Shown: positions 11,675 through 19,687 of the stretch, one piece after another
Layout: the number at the start of each line of letters is the position of its first letter
How positions within the stretch are numbered: position 1 is the stretch's first letter
Source of the DNA: Xenorhabdus yunnanensis
Lineage (GTDB): Bacteria > Pseudomonadota > Gammaproteobacteria > Enterobacterales > Enterobacteriaceae
DNA length: 64,000 nt
Reading direction: 5' to 3'
Assembly (NCBI RefSeq): GCF_028598805.1
Contig: NZ_JAQRFI010000023.1
Coordinates: 1-64,000 of the forward strand
Notes under the pieces: generated by a model
Databases searched by the model: none
Seen by the model: only the letters and a program-made list of their open reading frames with translations
Told to the model about the DNA's origin: nothing
Position numbers and translations under genes: made by a program

Positions 11675-11698
11675 ACCCAGCTAGGCTGGGTCTATTTT
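11675..11698 (+). terminator. Terminator of gdx
   Basis: A 7-bp stem (ACCCAGC/GCTGGGT) with a 3-nt loop is followed by TCTATTTT. It sits between the convergent gdx and the Nlp-like gene. Confidence 0.75.
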
Positions 11699-11705
11699 AC
11701 AATCA

Positions 11706-11918
11706 TCATTTTCTTTCATAACGCGAAGGCCATATTTCTTCTGGTGTGCGTTCCAGTGCTGCTGCGATAAGACGCTCGCCTTTTGGCCAGTGTCGTTGCA
11801 ATGCATTGGCAAGAGTTGATGATGCCAACCCTGCTGCTCGTGATACTTCTGACAATGTGGTTCCGCGCTTTTTCAATTCAGCGATGATATCAGCAGAATG
11901 CCAGTCTTTTTTTTCCAT
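11706..11918 (-). CDS. Nlp/Ner-like transcriptional regulator
   Basis: This small DNA-binding protein belongs to the Nlp/Ner family, which includes the phage Mu Ner repressor and the chromosomal Nlp/SfsB. The motif order DWHSADIIAELKKRGTTL, a helix-turn-helix (SRAAGLASSTLANAL) and the ending WPSRYERK closely match the family. ATG at 11918 is chosen because GGAG and AAGG lie upstream of it; the frame continues five codons further up to a TTG whose own upstream region has no ribosome site. The product is about 70 aa, shorter than Nlp in E. coli, which has a C-terminal extension. Targets are unknown. Confidence 0.82.
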   Translation of the reverse strand: MEKKDWHSADIIAELKKRGTTLSEVSRAAGLASSTLANALQRHWPKGERLIAAALERTPEEIWPSRYERK

Positions 11919-12015
11919 CCTTAAGATCTCCAATTATCTATTATTTTTTCAATTAAAAAGTAAGTATTAAGTAGATTATAAGTCACATATCATAGCATAA
12001 CTCAAATTGAAACGT

Positions 12016-12041
12016 GACTCATAGTCCGTGGTCGGATAAGT
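12016..12041 (+). promoter_or_regulatory. C-box operator of the controller-like gene
   Basis: GACTCATAGTC, then CGTG, then GTCGGATAAGT. The first half has the GACT-N3-AGTC palindrome followed by CGTG, as in operators of restriction-modification controller proteins (Esp1396I and AhdI types). The second half is more degenerate. It lies 22-48 bp upstream of the ATG. A further inverted repeat, GATAAGTA (12035-12042) with TACTTATC (12054-12061), overlaps it and almost touches the start codon. No ribosome site is visible, consistent with the leaderless mRNAs common for C genes. Confidence 0.72.
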
Positions 12042-12063
12042 AACACGAATCGATACTTATCGG

Positions 12064-12303
12064 ATGAAAAAATCGAACAGCATCAAATGTCTTTTTGGAC
12101 AAAGAATTAGGTATCTCAGGAGAGAAGCTGGGATGTCACAGGAAGCTTTTGCTGATAAATGTGGGTTGGATCGAACCTATGTCAGTGGCATTGAGCGTGG
12201 TGTCAGGAATCCTACCTTGGAAATTATTTATGTAATAGCAAATGGATTACAGATTGAACTTAATGAGCTGTTCAATTTCGAAACAATACATCCTCCCCAT
12301 TAA
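12064..12303 (+). CDS. Controller (C) protein-like HTH regulator
   Basis: This is a 79-aa single-domain XRE/Cro-CI helix-turn-helix protein. The recognition region GMSQEAFADKCGLDRTYVSGIERGVRNPTL is very close to that of restriction-modification controller proteins such as C.Esp1396I and C.AhdI, including the DRTYxSGIER segment. C proteins bind a C-box and activate, then repress, their own gene and the linked endonuclease gene. A C-box-like operator lies directly upstream (12016-12041). No endonuclease or methyltransferase gene is within the window. It is therefore either an orphan left from a lost R-M system or a domesticated regulator; its targets cannot be told from the sequence. Confidence 0.82.
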   Translation: MKKSNSIKCLFGQRIRYLRREAGMSQEAFADKCGLDRTYVSGIERGVRNPTLEIIYVIANGLQIELNELFNFETIHPPH

Positions 12304-12314
12304 ATATTCTCTAT

Positions 12315-12352
12315 ATCTACCATCTTTCAAGTTGCAGCCAATAAAGCTGCGA
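12315..12352. repeat. ERIC-type repeat remnant
   Basis: ACCATCTTTCAAGTTGCAGC matches the outer arm of the full ERIC elements elsewhere in the window, but the rest is missing or degraded. It lies in the AT-rich spacer between the C-like gene and the permease gene. Confidence 0.5.
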
Positions 12353-12508
12353 CTGAAAAATCATTTTTCCCTTGTTATTTCTCTTTAATACGAAGCTAAG
12401 ATACATATTCTTTTTTTGAATATGATATTTGTTTTTGTCATATTATGAGTAATGATTGCTGGGATTTGGTGAAAAAATGTCCTTTTATTAGATATAAGCG
12501 GGAAAAAG

Positions 12509-13294
12509 ATGGTGTCATTAATCCCTGAGCTTGCGATTGGAGCGATTATTGGTTTAATTATCAGTACTACCGGCGTTGGTGGTGGCGTGGTGGTTTTGCC
12601 GATCCTGAGCTATTTTTTCGGATTGGATGCATTGGCTTCTGTAGCGACAGCTAATCTTCTTTCAATGCTGATGAAAATATCATCTTCTTACATTCACTTT
12701 CGCATGGGCAATATTCCCTTACGTCAATCTTTGATTATTCTGCTGATCATGATACCCGGTACGGTGTTGGCCAGTTATGGAGTAACGATGTTGAGTCATG
12801 TAAGCTATTATCAGGTACAACTTGAATGGGGAATTAATTTATTGGTTTTATTGGCTATCTTATTCTCCCTGTATCTTTTTTATCGTCGAATACGTCAGCC
12901 ACAGTTAAAAATGAGCCAAATGCAACCACAATCCAGGCTGATTAAGCCTCTTTTACTGCCCGGTACAGGGGCAGGGTTGGTGCTTGGAGCGACGGGAGTT
13001 GGTGGTGGCATAGTGGTATTGCCATTACTACTACGCTATGCGCAAATGAATATCAAACAAGCGGTTGGTGTTTCCCTGTTTGTCACAATGATATTATCCG
13101 GTTCATCTGCTTTTGCTTATGCGTACGGAGGATATACGGATTGGAAACTGGCATTGGTGCTGTTTGTTGGTTCTTTGCTGGCGATCCCTTTTGCCAAGTA
13201 TCTGATGAAGCATTTGCCTGACAAGATATTACAATATGCCACATTGTTCTTGATCTTATGCGGTGCTGTATTGATGGGATTCCGGTTAATTTGA
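12509..13294 (+). CDS. TauE/SafE (TSUP) family permease
   Basis: This 261-aa inner-membrane protein has about eight hydrophobic segments in two similar halves. Each half opens with the family glycine motif (TTGVGGGVVVLPIL near residue 20 and ATGVGGGIVVLPLL near residue 160). TSUP carriers are associated with export of sulfite, sulfoacetate or related organic anions, but the substrate cannot be assigned here. The ATG is preceded by a weak purine stretch (GGGAAAAAG). The gene stands alone, with an Xre-type regulator upstream and a convergent nucleoside hydrolase downstream. Confidence 0.85.
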   Translation: MVSLIPELAIGAIIGLIISTTGVGGGVVVLPILSYFFGLDALASVATANLLSMLMKISSSYIHFRMGNIPLRQSLIILLIMIPGTVLASYGVTMLSHVSYYQVQLEWGINLLVLLAILFSLYLFYRRIRQPQLKMSQMQPQSRLIKPLLLPGTGAGLVLGATGVGGGIVVLPLLLRYAQMNIKQAVGVSLFVTMILSGSSAFAYAYGGYTDWKLALVLFVGSLLAIPFAKYLMKHLPDKILQYATLFLILCGAVLMGFRLI

Positions 13295-13371
13295 AGAAAC
13301 TTCCTTGACTATTGAGGCGAGCGATAGACCCAACAGCCAAAGAATATATTGAATATAATTAATAAAGCAGT

Positions 13372-13405
13372 AAGTGGTATTAATAAATAAGTAGTATTAA
13401 TAAAT
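13372..13405. repeat. 17-bp tandem duplication
   Basis: AAGTGGTATTAATAAAT is followed directly by AAGTAGTATTAATAAAT (one mismatch). It lies immediately past the stop codon of the minus-strand nucleoside hydrolase gene. Confidence 0.8.
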
Positions 13406-14355
13406 CAATAAGTAGTTTCGCCAATATTTTTCAGGGCATTAATCACTAATTGCCAGAACTTGCTGTGATCCAATTTGACAGCAACTTGTGTATGGCAATC
13501 TTCAGGTGGAGGAGAACGGAAATCTGCCACTGTCATTCCGGTTGTTAATGCTCCCGTTAGCTCAATATTAACGGGAACTTTTTGGGTCGTCATAACATCA
13601 GGATCGATCACATAAGCTACAGCACAGGGATCATGCACTGGAGGATAACCAAATCCCTGATGCTCACGATATCTATCCCCATAAAATTTCAGCGCATCCA
13701 ACACGAATTGCGAGGAACGTGTCTTAATTTGAGCGATTGCCTTGATAATTTCAGGTGTTGCTTGAGCTTGATGAGTGAGATCTAAACCAACCATCGTCAG
13801 CGGCCATTTTTCATTAAAAACAATGTGTGCGGCTTCTGGATCGATCACAATATTAAATTCCGCAACTGCACTTCTGTTTCCTTTATGATAACCCCCTCCC
13901 ATCAATACGACTTCCTTCACCCGCTCAACGATTTGCGGTGCTTTGCGTGCGGCCATAGCGATGTTCGTCAAACCCGCAGTTGGAACCAGAGTCACACTTT
14001 TGGGCGGATTTTCCATAATCACATCAATAATTAAATCAACTGCATGGCGAGTATCCAGTTTCATTGCTGGCTCAGGAAGAATGGGGCCATCTAAGCCAGT
14101 TTCACCATGAATGTCTGGGGCTGTCTTGATCTCACGAACAAGTGGACGGTGGCATCCTGCTGCGAAAGGAACATTGTGAATATTGGCGATGCGTGCAATG
14201 CAAAGGGCATTGCGGGTTACTTTATTCAGGGTTTGATTGCCAACAACGGTTGTGACAGCCAACAGCTCAATATTCGGGTTCCCGTGGGCAAGCAGGAGAG
14301 CAATGGCGTCATCATGTCCGGGATCGCAGTCAAGGATAATTTTCTTGGGTAGCAT
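13405..14355 (-). CDS. Nucleoside hydrolase (RihA/RihB-like)
   Basis: The enzyme cleaves the N-glycosidic bond of ribonucleosides to give a base and ribose in the cytoplasm. The 316-aa protein has the calcium-binding signature DCDPGHDDAIA (residues 9-19), the HGETGLDGP substrate segment near residue 82, and the PVHDPCAVAYV segment near residue 240 with the catalytic His seen in the pyrimidine-preferring subgroup. Similarity is closest to the RihA/RihB branch, so uridine and cytidine are the likely substrates. It is monocistronic. Which Rih paralogue it represents is uncertain, so no symbol is given. Confidence 0.9.
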   Translation of the reverse strand: MLPKKIILDCDPGHDDAIALLLAHGNPNIELLAVTTVVGNQTLNKVTRNALCIARIANIHNVPFAAGCHRPLVREIKTAPDIHGETGLDGPILPEPAMKLDTRHAVDLIIDVIMENPPKSVTLVPTAGLTNIAMAARKAPQIVERVKEVVLMGGGYHKGNRSAVAEFNIVIDPEAAHIVFNEKWPLTMVGLDLTHQAQATPEIIKAIAQIKTRSSQFVLDALKFYGDRYREHQGFGYPPVHDPCAVAYVIDPDVMTTQKVPVNIELTGALTTGMTVADFRSPPPEDCHTQVAVKLDHSKFWQLVINALKNIGETTY

Positions 14356-14779
14356 ATTTATTCCTTTTAGTGACTATACCCATTATTTTCAAGTCGTTGT
14401 TTTATTAGTGATAACTCGAAACCTACTAGGTACATATATAAATATCTTTTCTCAGAATAATTCACTAACAGAAAAAATTCCTCCCAATCCATCACAAAGT
14501 GAAAATATAAAAGTTACATCTTGTTAATAAATATTTTAATAATTGTGATTTGATTAACATGAAGGCAACAAATGATTTGAGCATTTCAATTACATATGAT
14601 TCATATATATATATCAGATAATAAGTGCGTTAATTGTTATTTATATCAATTTGTTAATATTTCGACCCTTTATTGCTTTGTTAATACACTTGAATAACCA
14701 ATATTCAATAAATGTGATAAATCTCCCTGAGAAATGGAGTAGCAAGGTGATCGTCTGAACACCATCAGGGGATAAGCAG
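14356..14779. other. Intergenic region with degenerate ERIC remnant
   Basis: This 424-bp AT-rich spacer separates divergent genes. At about 14379-14440, CCCATTATTTTCAAGTCG ... ATAACTCGAAACCTACTAGG resembles the two outer arms of ERIC elements. An alternating TA tract (ATATATATAT, near 14604) lies in the middle. Promoters for both flanking genes must lie here, but none is clear enough to mark. Confidence 0.4.
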
Positions 14780-16099
14780 ATGCTCATGGGGTATAACATG
14801 AATAATCAACTTGATTCATTAACATACTATGCGGCAACAAAAAAATACGATCTTCGTTTCCCAATGCTGACAGAAGATTTGGATGTTGATGTAGTTATCA
14901 TTGGCGGAGGTTTTTCTGGTATCAATACGGCATTAGAACTGGCAGAAAAAGGCATCACTAATATTGCGATTTTGGAAGGCCGGACTTTGGGATATGGCGG
15001 TACAGGCCGTAATGGTGGTCAAGTGATGACGGGCATTGGTCATGACTTGAATAAGATCAAGCGCCATACGGGTACAAAAGGTTTGGAAACCATATTTAAA
15101 ATCAGTAGCTTGGGTGCAGGGATAATTCGTGATCGAATCGCCAAATATGATATTCAGGCTGATTTTTGCCAAGGTTATGCATATCTTGGCTGGAATCCGC
15201 GACATGATAAAACATTGCATAGTTGGTTGCAGGAATTTCGTTCGGCTTCCCCTGATGAAGAAATTGAACTTTATACTGGTGTGGATGTTAAGAAAGTTAT
15301 TGGTTCGGACCGCTATACCAGCGCATTAAAACACATGGGTGGCGGGCATGTTCATTCGCTCAATCTGCTGTTGGGAGAAGCCAAGGCTGCCACTGAATAC
15401 GGTGTCAAAATTTTTGAAAACAGTCAGGTTGTGAACGTAGAGTATGGCCCCAGAGTCACAGTTCGCACATCAATGGGGTCAGTTCGTGCCAATAAGATGT
15501 TGTGGGCATGCAATGCCTTTTTGGATGGACTCGAACCGACTATTTATAGAAAAACGATCAATACCTATGCCTTCCAATTGATGACTGGAGAACTGTCGGA
15601 CGATTTGATTGAAAGGATCAGTCCGATTCGTGGAGCATACAGTGATATTAGCCCTGTCATCGATTACTACCGTGTTACCAAAGAAAATCGTTTGCTATAT
15701 GGCAGCGCGACACATTTCATTGAATATATACCTTCTGATTTAAAAGCATGGAACCGCAATCTCATGCTCAAAACTTTCCCTTACCTGAAAGATGTGAAGG
15801 TAGAACTGGCATGGGGCGGGCCATTATGTTGCAGCGCCAATCTGTTTCCGCAAATTGGTTCTCTGCCTGATCATAAAAATGTGTTCTATGTTCAAGGGTA
15901 TTCGGGGTTTGGTGTGACACCTAGCCACATTATCTGCAAAATTCTGGCTGAAGGAATGAGTGAAGGCTCAGATCGTTATTCGCTACTGAGTTCGATTCCA
16001 CACCTCAATATTATCGGGAAAGACAGATTGAGAAATGTATTGCTCTCTGCCGGTAAGATCTGGCACCAAACTGCAGGTTATTGGCAAGGACGTCGTTAG
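14780..16099 (+). CDS. FAD-dependent amine/amino-acid oxidoreductase (PuuB-like)
   Basis: This is a DAO-family flavoenzyme of 439 aa. The N-terminal Rossmann motif VVIIGGGFSGINTALELAE (about residues 36-54) binds FAD, followed by the RNGGQVMTGIGH segment typical of gamma-glutamylputrescine oxidase-like enzymes, and a C-terminal GYSGFGVTPSH segment. Starts at 14780 (AGGGG 8 nt upstream) and at 14798 (GGGG 6 nt upstream) are both plausible. It leads a cluster with a cupin and an aldehyde dehydrogenase. An oxidase producing an aldehyde for the dehydrogenase is a reasonable reading, perhaps in polyamine breakdown. The substrate is not known. Confidence 0.85.
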   Translation: MLMGYNMNNQLDSLTYYAATKKYDLRFPMLTEDLDVDVVIIGGGFSGINTALELAEKGITNIAILEGRTLGYGGTGRNGGQVMTGIGHDLNKIKRHTGTKGLETIFKISSLGAGIIRDRIAKYDIQADFCQGYAYLGWNPRHDKTLHSWLQEFRSASPDEEIELYTGVDVKKVIGSDRYTSALKHMGGGHVHSLNLLLGEAKAATEYGVKIFENSQVVNVEYGPRVTVRTSMGSVRANKMLWACNAFLDGLEPTIYRKTINTYAFQLMTGELSDDLIERISPIRGAYSDISPVIDYYRVTKENRLLYGSATHFIEYIPSDLKAWNRNLMLKTFPYLKDVKVELAWGGPLCCSANLFPQIGSLPDHKNVFYVQGYSGFGVTPSHIICKILAEGMSEGSDRYSLLSSIPHLNIIGKDRLRNVLLSAGKIWHQTAGYWQGRR

Positions 16100-16150
16100 T
16101 TTTATCACTGTTTAGATTTTTTTTGTCACTATTTTCTTTTTATTATTTTT

Positions 16151-16185
16151 TTGAACAGTAACTATTTATTTGAACAGTAACTATT
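16151..16185. repeat. 19-bp tandem duplication
   Basis: TTGAACAGTAACTATTTAT is repeated directly as TTGAACAGTAACTATT just upstream of the cupin gene. The core CAGTAACTATT recurs in the array at 52051-52141. Confidence 0.85.
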
Positions 16186-16199
16186 AAAAGGTAAAAGTC

Positions 16200-16568
16200 A
16201 TGATAAAGCCATTATTGTTAGATAAAGCACTTCCTGAATTAATGCCAATTGGCAGTGTCACCAATCTTGGTTCTGTTGTGGTGGACGGTGATCCACAGGC
16301 GAGTGTAGCCATGACCCATGGGAAACCATCGGATAATCTGACATGTGGTATTTTCGCCTGTACCAAGGGCATATTTAAAATGACCTATTCCTTTGATGAA
16401 ATGGCAACGGTGCATGAAGGCTCAATGAAACTGACTGATGTCAAAACAGGGGTTACGGTCGAATATCATAAAGGCGACTCGTGGTTTGCGGTAAAAGGGA
16501 CTGAAGTATTGTGGGAAATCACCAGTGAGCGTTTCGTCAAACATTACATGGCTTGTATAAACGGGTAA
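16200..16568 (+). CDS. Cupin-domain protein (DUF861/EutQ-like)
   Basis: This 122-aa small beta-barrel protein has a cupin_3 type core: an MATVHEGSMKLTD stretch followed by YHKGDSWFAVKGTEVLWEI. It lies between the FAD oxidoreductase and the aldehyde dehydrogenase, 100 bp and 27 bp away respectively. Such cupins often accompany amine-oxidising flavoenzymes, but the biochemical role is not established. The ATG is preceded by AAAAGGTAAAAG. Confidence 0.8.
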   Translation: MIKPLLLDKALPELMPIGSVTNLGSVVVDGDPQASVAMTHGKPSDNLTCGIFACTKGIFKMTYSFDEMATVHEGSMKLTDVKTGVTVEYHKGDSWFAVKGTEVLWEITSERFVKHYMACING

Positions 16569-16595
16569 GTATCCGGCTAGACAGAGGAAAAGATA

Positions 16596-18089
16596 ATGAG
16601 TGAAATTAATTTGTTGGGGTCGGTTACTGCTTTCTTGCAGCGTTCTCACGGTCATTATATTAATGGAGTCTCTATTCTTGGTCAGGAAAAGGAAACTTTT
16701 TCCATCGTTAACCCAGCTTCTGGTGAAATGATAGCGACGGTCAATCAGGGAGGAGAGGCCGAAGTTAATCAGGCAATGCAGGCGGCATCGGCCGCTTTTC
16801 ACGGATCATGGGCACAAATTTCCCCTATAGAGCGGGGAAATTGTCTGAATCGGCTGGCTGATCTATTACAGAAAAATGGTGAGGAGCTGGCGCAACTGGA
16901 AAGTTTATGTTCTGGTAAACCGATTCAATTATCCCGTATGCTGGAAGTGGGAGCATCAGCCGATTATTTACGCTATTTTGCGGGATGGTCGAGCAAAATC
17001 ACTGGCGAAACATTGAATGTCTCATTGCCATCGCTTAAAGGAGAAAAATATAGCGCCTTTACTTATCGTGAACCCATTGGCGTTGTGGTCGGTATTATTC
17101 CGTGGAATTTCTCCATCATGATAGCGATTTGGAAATTGGGCGCAGCATTGACCAGTGGTTGTACTATTGTGCTTAAACCCAGCGAATATACTCCTTTAAC
17201 CATACTGCGTGTGGCTGAACTGGCAAAAGAAGCAGGAATTCCAGATGGTGTGATCAATATCGTCAATGGTTCAGGCGCTCGCATTGGATCTTCTCTGATT
17301 AGTCATCCTCAATGTGCCAAAGTTACTTTTACTGGCTCAATTCCAACAGGCATGAGCGTGGGTAAATCGGCTCTGGAGCAAGGATTGAAGCGCACAACAC
17401 TGGAGCTTGGGGGCAAAAACGCAGCGGCGTTTCTGTCGGATATGAGCGTTGAGAAAATCGTTGATGGCATATTGGAAGCGGGATACGTGTATCAAGGGCA
17501 AATCTGTGCGGCTGCGGAGCGTTTTTATATTCCATCTGTCCACATGGATGATGTTTTAACGTTACTTTCTGAACGATTATCTGTGATGAAAATCGGCTCC
17601 CCTCTTGATGAATCAACGGAAATGGGACCTCTGGCAAACAAAGCACATTATGACAAAATTCTGTCTCTGTTTGAAAAAGCGCGTCAGGAAGATTGCGAAA
17701 TTGTCTACGGAGGCTACGCACTGGAAGGGCCGGGATTTTTTGTCGCGCCCACGATCGTGAAAGCCAATAGTGCTGAAGACACGTTAATGAAAGAAGAGAC
17801 ATTCGGGCCGATCGGTACTTTCCTCAGTTATGACGATGAGGACGAGTTAATTGGCATGATGAATGCAACGCCATTTGGATTGTCTGCCAGTTTATGGACG
17901 AACAATATGAGTAAAGCAATGCGTATGACTTCACGCATTGAAGCAGGAATTGTTTGGATCAACATGCATACGTTCCTGGATCCTGCGCTTCCGTTTGGTG
18001 GCTGGAAATCTTCAGGGATTGGCCGTGAATTTGGCAGTGCATTTATTGAACATTATACGGAACTGAAATCGGTCATGGTGCGTTATTGA
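16596..18089 (+). CDS. NAD(P)-dependent aldehyde dehydrogenase
   Basis: The enzyme oxidises an aldehyde to a carboxylic acid in the cytoplasm. The 497-aa protein has the full ALDH layout: catalytic Asn171 (PWNF), the cofactor motif FTGSIPTG near residue 245, general base E270 (LELGGK), nucleophile C304 (GQICAAAERF) and the C-terminal PFGGWKSSGIGRE motif. The RBS GAGGAAAAG precedes the ATG. Its position after the FAD oxidoreductase suggests that it removes the aldehyde made by that enzyme. The family resembles gamma-aminobutyraldehyde/gamma-glutamyl-aminobutyraldehyde dehydrogenases; the exact substrate is unknown. Confidence 0.9.
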   Translation: MSEINLLGSVTAFLQRSHGHYINGVSILGQEKETFSIVNPASGEMIATVNQGGEAEVNQAMQAASAAFHGSWAQISPIERGNCLNRLADLLQKNGEELAQLESLCSGKPIQLSRMLEVGASADYLRYFAGWSSKITGETLNVSLPSLKGEKYSAFTYREPIGVVVGIIPWNFSIMIAIWKLGAALTSGCTIVLKPSEYTPLTILRVAELAKEAGIPDGVINIVNGSGARIGSSLISHPQCAKVTFTGSIPTGMSVGKSALEQGLKRTTLELGGKNAAAFLSDMSVEKIVDGILEAGYVYQGQICAAAERFYIPSVHMDDVLTLLSERLSVMKIGSPLDESTEMGPLANKAHYDKILSLFEKARQEDCEIVYGGYALEGPGFFVAPTIVKANSAEDTLMKEETFGPIGTFLSYDDEDELIGMMNATPFGLSASLWTNNMSKAMRMTSRIEAGIVWINMHTFLDPALPFGGWKSSGIGREFGSAFIEHYTELKSVMVRY

Positions 18090-18178
18090 TGGAATAGTGA
18101 GTTTATATTTAGGCTTATATTGGTAGAGCGCTGCTCGGTCTTTGGCTGTTGAAGCGCTCATTTTCCCCTTCCTGTCTT

Positions 18179-18511
18179 GCTGAAACCGTGGCCTTGGATA
18201 AAGCCGTACAAGTTGGTCTTAAATTTGCCAAAGAACATGGTGACACTCTTGTGATAGTGACTGTTGATCATGCGCATTCTAGTCAGATCGTTGAGCCTGA
18301 TGTCAAATCACCCGGCTTGACTCGATCGCTGATTACGAAAGATGGTGCAGTTATGACAGTAAATTATGGTAATTCGGAAGGGAATAGTCAGGAGCATACC
18401 GGTACACAGCTACGCGTTGCCGCTTATGGCCCACATGCTGCTAATGTTGTCGGTTTGACTGATCAAACGAATCGGTTTTTTACCATACGTGATGCAATGG
18501 ACTTGAAATAA
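18179..18511 (+). pseudogene. phoA: Alkaline phosphatase PhoA, 3' fragment
   Basis: The reading frame aligns with the C-terminal quarter of E. coli PhoA. It contains [35 protein letters not shown] and [16 protein letters not shown]. The segment retains the zinc-ligand His (HTG) and ends at the normal C terminus (AMDLK). The N-terminal three quarters, including the signal peptide, the nucleophile Ser and most metal ligands, are missing. Homology starts abruptly near 18179, so the locus is a truncated remnant. An open frame runs about ten codons further upstream to a TTG, without homology. No insertion sequence is visible at the breakpoint. Confidence 0.88.
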
Positions 18512-18523
18512 TAATGGTGATAA

Positions 18524-19066
18524 ATGAAGAAAATACGTCAGTTGTCCCGCTGGGAACTTCCTGATGTCTGGAAGATTGATCGCACTGAGTTAATAGAAAA
18601 CTTATATATTCAGAAGCAGGATAAATTAATACTTATGCCGCAATGCTTTGACATGAAAGGTTGGCCGGAAGGTGAAGCGGAAACTTATACGCCAATTCTT
18701 CTCGATAGCTATGATCGTGGGGCGCTCTTTATGGGCGCTTTCGCAGAGAACGAAAATGACACATTGATCGCTGCTGCCAGTGTTGATCCTCACTGGCGCG
18801 GGGAAAACAGTGACCTGCTTCAATTGTCTTTTTTGCATATTAGCAAGGCATATCGCGGTTCAGGCTTGGGAAAACAGCTATTCCATTGCTGCATTGATTT
18901 TGCCAAAGCAAAAGGAGCGAAAGGGTTATATATCTCATCAATACCGTCAGAAAATGCCGTGAATTTCTACTGGCATATGGGATGTTTACTGATTGATCAG
19001 CCTGATGCTGAACTTTATCAGCGAGAACCTGACGATATTCATTTGATCTATACCATCAATCCTTGA
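18524..19066 (+). CDS. GNAT family N-acetyltransferase
   Basis: This 180-aa protein has a GNAT core in its second half. The beta-strand LLQLSFLHISKAYRGSGLG carries the acetyl-CoA pyrophosphate loop (YRGSGLGKQLF, about residues 113-123), followed by SSIPSENAVNFYWHMGC, the usual motif B. The target cannot be predicted. It lies 12 bp after the phoA fragment; the start ATG has only a weak ribosome site (TGGTGATAA). A 7-bp hairpin (19074-19095) follows the stop but lacks a good T-run. Confidence 0.82.
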   Translation: MKKIRQLSRWELPDVWKIDRTELIENLYIQKQDKLILMPQCFDMKGWPEGEAETYTPILLDSYDRGALFMGAFAENENDTLIAAASVDPHWRGENSDLLQLSFLHISKAYRGSGLGKQLFHCCIDFAKAKGAKGLYISSIPSENAVNFYWHMGCLLIDQPDAELYQREPDDIHLIYTINP

Positions 19067-19238
19067 TTAACAGCGCGGGAGATTTTTATCCCGCGTCCTT
19101 CTTCCTGATTTCGAAAGGGACTTGATGCTTTGAATAAGCGGCAAAATCAGCAAGTAAATTATAAGAAGGATCAAATAAGATTGAGGAAACTATAAGAAGG
19201 AAAAGCACAAGATAAGAAAGGGAAGAAAAATGAAACAG

Positions 19239-19325
19239 TGGTGCGAAGGGGGGGACTTGAACCCCCACGTCCGTAAGGACACTAACACCTGAAGCTAGCG
19301 CGTCTACCAATTCCGCCACCCTCGC
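19239..19325 (-). tRNA. tRNA-Leu (CAG), copy 1
   Basis: Minus-strand 87-nt tRNA beginning GCGAGGGTGGCGGAATTGG, with anticodon loop CTTCAGG (anticodon CAG), a long variable arm and encoded CCA. The second copy is 59 bp to the right; the two differ by one base in the variable arm. Confidence 0.96.
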
Positions 19326-19384
19326 AGGTACTGCCATTTATCTTATTTGCTTAACCGGTTTTTTTAACTAATAGTTATCTGATT

Positions 19385-19471
19385 TGGTGCGAAGGGGGGG
19401 ACTTGAACCCCCACGTCCGTAAGAACACTAACACCTGAAGCTAGCGCGTCTACCAATTCCGCCACCCTCGC
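19385..19471 (-). tRNA. tRNA-Leu (CAG), copy 2
   Basis: Same 87-nt structure as the neighbour, also with encoded CCA. It is the promoter-proximal copy of a tandem pair on the minus strand. The location beside rsmC-holD-rimI matches leuVPQ of E. coli, which has three copies. Confidence 0.96.
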
Positions 19472-19687
19472 ATATATCAGACACTATCACTTAAACGGAT
19501 AGCATGGAGGCGCATTCTAGAGATTTTATGGCTGGCGTCAATCATTATTTGGTGAGAAAACGTGTGATTGGCGCAAAAATCGGCATGTCAATATGCTTGG
19601 GGAAGGCAGAGATAATATGCTGAAAAATAGAAATTGCCTGCCCATTAAACTGGAGCAGGCAAAACAGGGATGCATTTAATGCCTGAG

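Noticed and set aside
18149..18178. Upstream part of the phoA-like frame as a genuine gene start
   Set aside because: It begins at a TTG without ribosome site and the ten codons before the homologous part do not match PhoA or a signal peptide. A truncated remnant explains it better.
19074..19095. Hairpin CGCGGGA/TCCCGCG as the terminator of the GNAT gene
   Set aside because: The stem is good but the following bases (TCCTTCTTCC) are not a U-run on either strand. It is kept only as a note in the gene entry.
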